Below, one piece after another: positions 16,529-20,271 of a DNA stretch of 20,271 bases. The stretch lies in NCBI GenBank assembly GCA_002348265.1, contig DEAT01000063.1, forward strand, positions 1-20,271, in the 5' to 3' direction. How positions within the stretch are numbered: position 1 is the stretch's first letter; every line of letters starts with the position of its first letter. The DNA comes from Gemmatimonadales bacterium UBA2975. GTDB lineage: Bacteria; Gemmatimonadota; Gemmatimonadetes; Longimicrobiales; Gaopeijiaceae. The notes beneath the pieces were generated by a model, which saw nothing but the letters and a program-made list of their open reading frames with translations, made no database searches and was not told the origin of the DNA. The translations under genes and the position numbers were made by a program.

Positions 16529-18964
16529 CTAATTGTATACTAGTTCCGTAGCTTGTTTCATGCGAAAAGCGTCGCTTAGTACGACGCCAACTATGAAGGA
16601 TGAAAGTCTGTAATCATCCTTCTTCGCCTCCCTTGCGATCCTGCGCACGGTCGGCTGATCGCTGACTTCAACTCGACGACCCAAGGCGTATGTCATAAGG
16701 TTTTCGGTGAAGTTACGTACCAGAGGAATCGGTCTCTTGAGCAGCGCATCAGCAAGTTCCGGAGCCGTAGAGATCTCTGTCCCGTCGTAGAAGGTTCCTC
16801 GAGTGTCTAGCAGCATTCGGTTTTCTCGAGTTCTCCACTTTCCGGTTACATCGAAGTGATCGAGTGCTAGGCCAATTGGGTCTATCAGGTTGTGGCAGGA
16901 TGCACATGTTGGATTCGAACGATGAACTCTCATCCGCTCACTGGTCGTGAGAACCCGAGCACCATCTGTGTTACTTGTCTCTTCCAGGTCTGGAATACCA
17001 GGTGGAGGTGGGGGAGGAGGTACTCCTAGAAGGACCTCCATAACCCACTTTCCTCTCAGGACGGGTGACGTGCGGTTGGCCAGTGACGTCTGAGCAAGCA
17101 CGCTTCCGTGCCCAAGAAGTCCCCTTCGGTTTCCCTCAGGGTAGTTAACCCGGAGAAATTCTTCACCAGTCACCCCTTTGAATCCGTAATGGTCAGCCAG
17201 TCGTTCGTTGACGAAGGTGTAATCGGCTTCGAGGAGCTCAAGCAGGCTTCGGTCCTCTCTAACAAGGTTGTTGAAAAATAGTTCGGTCTCCCGTCGCATG
17301 TCTTCAGAAAGTTGCTTGCTATAGTTGGGGAACCAGAAAGCATCGGGCTGAACCTGCTCAAGATCTTGCAGCCTGAGCCACAGATGAGCGAATCTCGTCG
17401 AGAGTGATTCAGATCGCGGGTCAGAGAGCATGCGCAGTGTTTCACTTTCTAGGAAATCCGGGTCAGACAGTCGGTCCTCATGTGCCGCGGAGAGAAGGCG
17501 AGCGTCTGGCCCTACACCCCATATGAAGAAGGAAAGGCGAGACGCGAGGTCAATATCATCGACTGGAAAGATCTCACCAGCTTCAATTCCATGGGGCTCA
17601 GACTCTATCCGAAAGAGGAAGTAAGGGCTTACCAGCATAGCTTCGATCGCGGTGCGTATGCCGAGCTCAAAACCCCCTTCGGATGCTCCTTGGTCGTAGA
17701 AGTCCAGGAGCGCTTCTATGTCTCGATCCTCAAGTTCGCGCCGGTAAGCTTGGGTAGCGAGGCGGCCTATAATCCGCTCAGCACATGGGCGCTCCTCTTC
17801 CTGTGACGTTGGACGGCAGGAGAAGATTCTACTACGGCTCGGTGTTTCCGAAATTCCGGTAGATTCGTGAGGACCCTCGATCGTTAGGTGCATCACATGG
17901 GGTAGGGAGGTCGTACCGTAGCTCGTTTCTGTCCCGGATAATGACCAGTCGTTAGGCCGGATCAAGTCCTCATAAGGACCGTCATTCTGACGCACAAAGG
18001 CGGCGACGACTCGCCTTTGACCCGCTCTAACGAAGACAGAGTCGGTTCTCATGGGGTACCCGAGGCGTCCTTGGAAGTCTATTAGACGTCCTGTACTTGC
18101 TGAGTAGCGAAGGAGGGCGATTTGCTCACCATCGATCGAGATGTCTATGTCGTGGAAACGCTCTCCCCACCCTGACATGAAGCCGAGACTGAAGATGTAT
18201 TTGCCGTCTGCTGGGAAGGTGTGCAGTTCGCTCACTCCTCCCCGTGTTCCATACGGGGCACCCTCCACTGTTTCCCATTCGTGCTGAGAAACTGAGGGGT
18301 CGTTCGAGTATGTATGTGAGGCTGTTGGTGCATCAGACTGTCCTACAGCTTGACGCGATACGTCGGACGCAGCAGATAGATAGGCGTCCATCAGCGTCGC
18401 AGACAGCACCTGCACATCTGCGACGTTGTCAAAACTCGCACTGATTTGGTCTTCCGGTAGCCAGCGGGAGGCGTCTACCTGAAGGTCAAAAAGCTGAGCT
18501 ACAACCCGCTCGTATTCTGCCCGATTAACACGCTGGAATGGTCGATTCCCGGGAGCTGGACGATCTTTAACGGCTTCGTCGACAACTTTCTCCAGCGTTT
18601 CGACCAGTATGAGTAGGCTATCACCTTCTGGGCGTCGCGCTCCCGGAGGTGGCATCATACCGGCTCGGAGCTTTCTTATCATTCGCTCTGACACATCAGC
18701 TTCTGTTGCAGCGTTTTCAACGGAGAAGTCCTCTAGTGAAAGGTCTCCCCTGAGTCGTCGATCGTTGTGGCACCGCACGCAGTACTCTTGAACCACTCCG
18801 GTCATGGAAGAAGCTGGTGTAGACGTGCTGCCCGTTGCTGAGGTCGAAAGAGAGGAACTCAGAACAGTTTGCTGATGTGCGAGGGTTAGTGGCGGAACGG
18901 TCCTATGCCTATCGCCGCCCGCTAGTAATGCGCTCACAACTGCCATCGCTAAAACGTATTTCAT
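16529..18964 (-). CDS. Multidomain DUF1587/1595/1592/1588/1585 cytochrome c-type protein
   Basis: Product of 811 residues with a short Sec signal (MKYVLAMAVVSALLAGG). The domains in order are: an N-terminal haem domain with CVRCH at 62-66 and MMPPPGARRP downstream (a possible axial Met); DUF1587 (about 142-205, FQRVNRAEYERVV); a carbohydrate-binding-like beta domain (about 228-365, DIDISIDGEQIALL); DUF1595 (about 395-455); DUF1592 (about 470-595, LASRLSFFIWG, TFVNERLADHYG); DUF1588 (about 612-705) with a seven-proline run and a second haem-type motif CASCH at 687-691; and DUF1585 (about 733-803, MTYALGRRVE). This full set is known from Planctomycetes, myxobacteria and similar taxa, but its substrate is not established. 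It is expected to be a periplasmic electron-transfer or oxidative enzyme. It is the first gene of a three-gene unit with DUF1552 and ankyrin genes. The proline run would require EF-P for smooth translation. Confidence 0.93.
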   Translation of the reverse strand: MKYVLAMAVVSALLAGGDRHRTVPPLTLAHQQTVLSSSLSTSATGSTSTPASSMTGVVQEYCVRCHNDRRLRGDLSLEDFSVENAATEADVSERMIRKLRAGMMPPPGARRPEGDSLLILVETLEKVVDEAVKDRPAPGNRPFQRVNRAEYERVVAQLFDLQVDASRWLPEDQISASFDNVADVQVLSATLMDAYLSAASDVSRQAVGQSDAPTASHTYSNDPSVSQHEWETVEGAPYGTRGGVSELHTFPADGKYIFSLGFMSGWGERFHDIDISIDGEQIALLRYSASTGRLIDFQGRLGYPMRTDSVFVRAGQRRVVAAFVRQNDGPYEDLIRPNDWSLSGTETSYGTTSLPHVMHLTIEGPHESTGISETPSRSRIFSCRPTSQEEERPCAERIIGRLATQAYRRELEDRDIEALLDFYDQGASEGGFELGIRTAIEAMLVSPYFLFRIESEPHGIEAGEIFPVDDIDLASRLSFFIWGVGPDARLLSAAHEDRLSDPDFLESETLRMLSDPRSESLSTRFAHLWLRLQDLEQVQPDAFWFPNYSKQLSEDMRRETELFFNNLVREDRSLLELLEADYTFVNERLADHYGFKGVTGEEFLRVNYPEGNRRGLLGHGSVLAQTSLANRTSPVLRGKWVMEVLLGVPPPPPPPGIPDLEETSNTDGARVLTTSERMRVHRSNPTCASCHNLIDPIGLALDHFDVTGKWRTRENRMLLDTRGTFYDGTEISTAPELADALLKRPIPLVRNFTENLMTYALGRRVEVSDQPTVRRIAREAKKDDYRLSSFIVGVVLSDAFRMKQATELVYN

Positions 18965-19008
18965 CTCGAATCGATCTCTGTTTCCCCTATTTTGTGCTTA
19001 ACGAGGAA

Positions 19009-19091
19009 TAAGCTTAGTTACAGCACCTCGAAAGGCTCTAGTTATTTATAGTTTGCTCTAGGCTTTATTGCATAGGCTTTTGCTAAGCTTA
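19009..19091. repeat. Repeat-rich A+T-rich region upstream of the DUF1592 operon
   Basis: The 8-bp palindrome TAAGCTTA occurs at 19009-19016 and 19084-19091. Between them GCTCTAG recurs at 19035-19041 and 19055-19061, exactly 20 bases (about two helical turns) apart. TAGGCTTT recurs at 19059-19066 and 19073-19080. The region is clearly richer in A+T than the flanking genes. Its place, 45-130 bases upstream of the first gene of the operon, suits a control region, but no regulator is identified. Confidence 0.4.
19045..19073 (-). promoter_or_regulatory. Candidate promoter of the DUF1592-DUF1552-ankyrin operon
   Basis: The minus strand has TATAAA (19045-19050) as a -10 box, 17 bases after ATGCAA (19068-19073), which matches the -35 consensus at only three of six. 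The start would be near 19038, about 75 bases before the ATG at 18964. The GCTCTAG repeats flank the -10 box. The A+T-rich setting supports a promoter here, but the exact boxes are uncertain. Confidence 0.3.
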
Positions 19092-19095
19092 ATCC

Positions 19096-20235
19096 TCATG
19101 ATGTGGATGCTATGATGTAGTCTAGCCAGAGCGTATGCGGTCCTGTTCCGGACTGATTGCCAGTGAAGACGGCAACGAGTTGGAGCTCAGGGTAAACGAA
19201 TATGTGCTGACCGCCTAAACCAGCAGCCCGAAAAAAATTCAGATTGGTTCTTTCGGTATCTGTTACGCCCAGCCACCACTGGTAACCGTAGAAGTCACCT
19301 GGAGCTTGAGTTTTGGTTGACTCGTCTACCCAATCGCCGGGCACTATTGTGCGCTCCTGCCAAAGGCCGCGATTTAGGTAAAGAACCCCGAATTTGGCCA
19401 TGTCTCTGGGGCGTAGTTGTAGGCCACCACCGGCCGACTCGAGATCGCCTTGGTAGAACGGCAACCAGTTGGATCGTTCTATGCCCAAAGGATTGAAAAG
19501 TGATCTGGCCATATAGTCTGCGTAGCTTTCCCCGGTTGCTCGAGCCACTATCTCTCCGAGAAGAGAACTGACTCCGGTGCTGTAGGTGAAAACTTCGCCT
19601 GGAGTGTGCACAGATCTCCGACTCAGGACGAACTCGATAGGATCAGAGGCCTCCATCATCTGCCGGTGGGAGTTGGAGCCGTCCGCATATGAAGCGCTGC
19701 TTTCGTCCCACTCTAGTCCAGTGGTCATGGAGAGCAGGTGTTTAATTTTGAGGTCGTTAGCAGGTCCATCTACCACGTGACGATACTCGGGGAAAAAATC
19801 CATTACGGTTTGATCAATGCTCTCGATGACTCCCGATTCAATAGCCATCCCCACTGCTGCGGATACAATAGACTTAGAAACTGAGAACACGTCGTGGAGT
19901 GTGTCACGGCCAAATTCTCGGTAGACGTTGTCCGATAGCATTACGCCCGGAAAATACTCTTCCAGGACCAGTTGACCGCGTCGGTAAACGAGTACGGAGT
20001 GAATGTTAGGCCACTGTCCGTCCCGGATTTCATTTACCATCGCGGCCAATTGTGCCTCGTCCATACCAACGGACTTTGGGTGAGCACTACCGAGTCCATC
20101 ATTGAGGTCATCGGGGACCGTGTAATCGGAGCCGAAGGGCTCACCGGTGATCGGTCCATCAGTACATGCCGCAATAAGTAATGCAGATGCAACTGCGGCG
20201 GAAACCCAGAGCCATCTGGTCATATCACGTGTCAT
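19096..20235 (-). CDS. Lipoprotein beta-lactamase-fold serine hydrolase (NylB/COG1680-like)
   Basis: Product of 379 residues from the ATG at 20235; a GTG at 20250 and an ATG at 20223 are also in frame and no ribosome site decides between them. The signal (MTRWLWVSAAVASALLIAAC) is a good lipobox with the modified Cys at residue 25. Counting from 20235, the first motif is SVSK at 118-121 (HDVFSVSKSIVSAAVGMAIE), the second YST at 218-220 (FTYSTGVSSLLGEI), and the third position is GGQH at 341-344. YGYQWWLG at about 316-323 is typical of the branch that includes 6-aminohexanoate-dimer hydrolase and EstB-like esterases, so an amide or ester hydrolase is more likely than a beta-lactamase. The protein is membrane-anchored and faces the periplasm or outside. 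It lies upstream of the DUF1592 operon on the same strand, separated from it by 131 A+T-rich bases, so it is probably its own unit. Confidence 0.87.
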   Translation of the reverse strand: MTRDMTRWLWVSAAVASALLIAACTDGPITGEPFGSDYTVPDDLNDGLGSAHPKSVGMDEAQLAAMVNEIRDGQWPNIHSVLVYRRGQLVLEEYFPGVMLSDNVYREFGRDTLHDVFSVSKSIVSAAVGMAIESGVIESIDQTVMDFFPEYRHVVDGPANDLKIKHLLSMTTGLEWDESSASYADGSNSHRQMMEASDPIEFVLSRRSVHTPGEVFTYSTGVSSLLGEIVARATGESYADYMARSLFNPLGIERSNWLPFYQGDLESAGGGLQLRPRDMAKFGVLYLNRGLWQERTIVPGDWVDESTKTQAPGDFYGYQWWLGVTDTERTNLNFFRAAGLGGQHIFVYPELQLVAVFTGNQSGTGPHTLWLDYIIASTS

Positions 20236-20271
20236 CTTTGCTTTTGTCACACTAAGATATGCCCCCTAAGC

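Noticed and set aside
16999..17019. Run of seven prolines in the DUF1592 protein as an oddity
   Set aside because: Proline runs at this place are common in DUF1588-containing proteins of this family.
19009..19091. TAAGCTTA pair as the ends of a small mobile element
   Set aside because: The copies are short palindromes only 75 bases apart, with no flanking target duplication and no transposase.

Overview
The window looks like a bacterial chromosome segment from an uncultured, Gram-negative, probably aquatic heterotroph. The grounds are the very large share of exported proteins (lipoproteins, Tat-type and Sec-type signals), two sulfatases, a Planctomycetes/Myxobacteria/Gemmatimonadota-style DUF1592 cytochrome with a DUF1552 partner, and a menaquinone-type MenB. 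The phylum cannot be fixed from the sequence. MenB resembles the actinobacterial (Asp-containing, type II) enzyme, while PurF resembles the E. coli enzyme. Gemmatimonadota, Acidobacteriota or a marine gammaproteobacterial lineage are all possible. I see no rRNA, tRNA, CRISPR, IS element, integrase or plasmid function, and no gene-free stretch longer than about 190 bases.

Layout. (1) 2-571 (+): C-terminal part of a CehA/McbA-type metallohydrolase cut by the window edge. (2) 4095-591 (-): a two-gene sulfatase operon, facing away from a menB-like gene (4283-5200, +). The divergent region between them holds a good candidate promoter with an 18-bp near-perfect palindrome over its predicted start point. 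(3) 7894-5194 (-): a tandem of a class-A-like beta-lactamase and a class-C-like serine hydrolase. (4) 8069-11246 (+), divergent from (3): a spermidine-dehydrogenase-type flavoprotein followed by a lipoprotein serine hydrolase. (5) 11375-12904 (+): purF, the only clear housekeeping gene. (6) 18964-13009 (-): a three-gene operon encoding a DUF1592-type multidomain cytochrome, a DUF1552 protein and a long secreted ankyrin-repeat protein. (7) 20235-19096 (-): another lipoprotein serine hydrolase.

How it works together (inference). Apart from purF and menB, almost everything is predicted to act in the periplasm or on the cell surface: desulfation of polysaccharides, ester or amide hydrolysis by four beta-lactamase-fold enzymes, and oxidation or binding by the cytochrome-DUF1552-ankyrin set. 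That set is the strongest candidate for an undescribed system. It has two CxxCH haem motifs in the first protein, a Tat-type second protein, and a third protein whose extreme C-terminus ends in CVSCQ, one residue short of a haem motif. The class-A-like beta-lactamase is also notable because the Glu166 position of the family is a threonine and the omega-loop region is greatly expanded.
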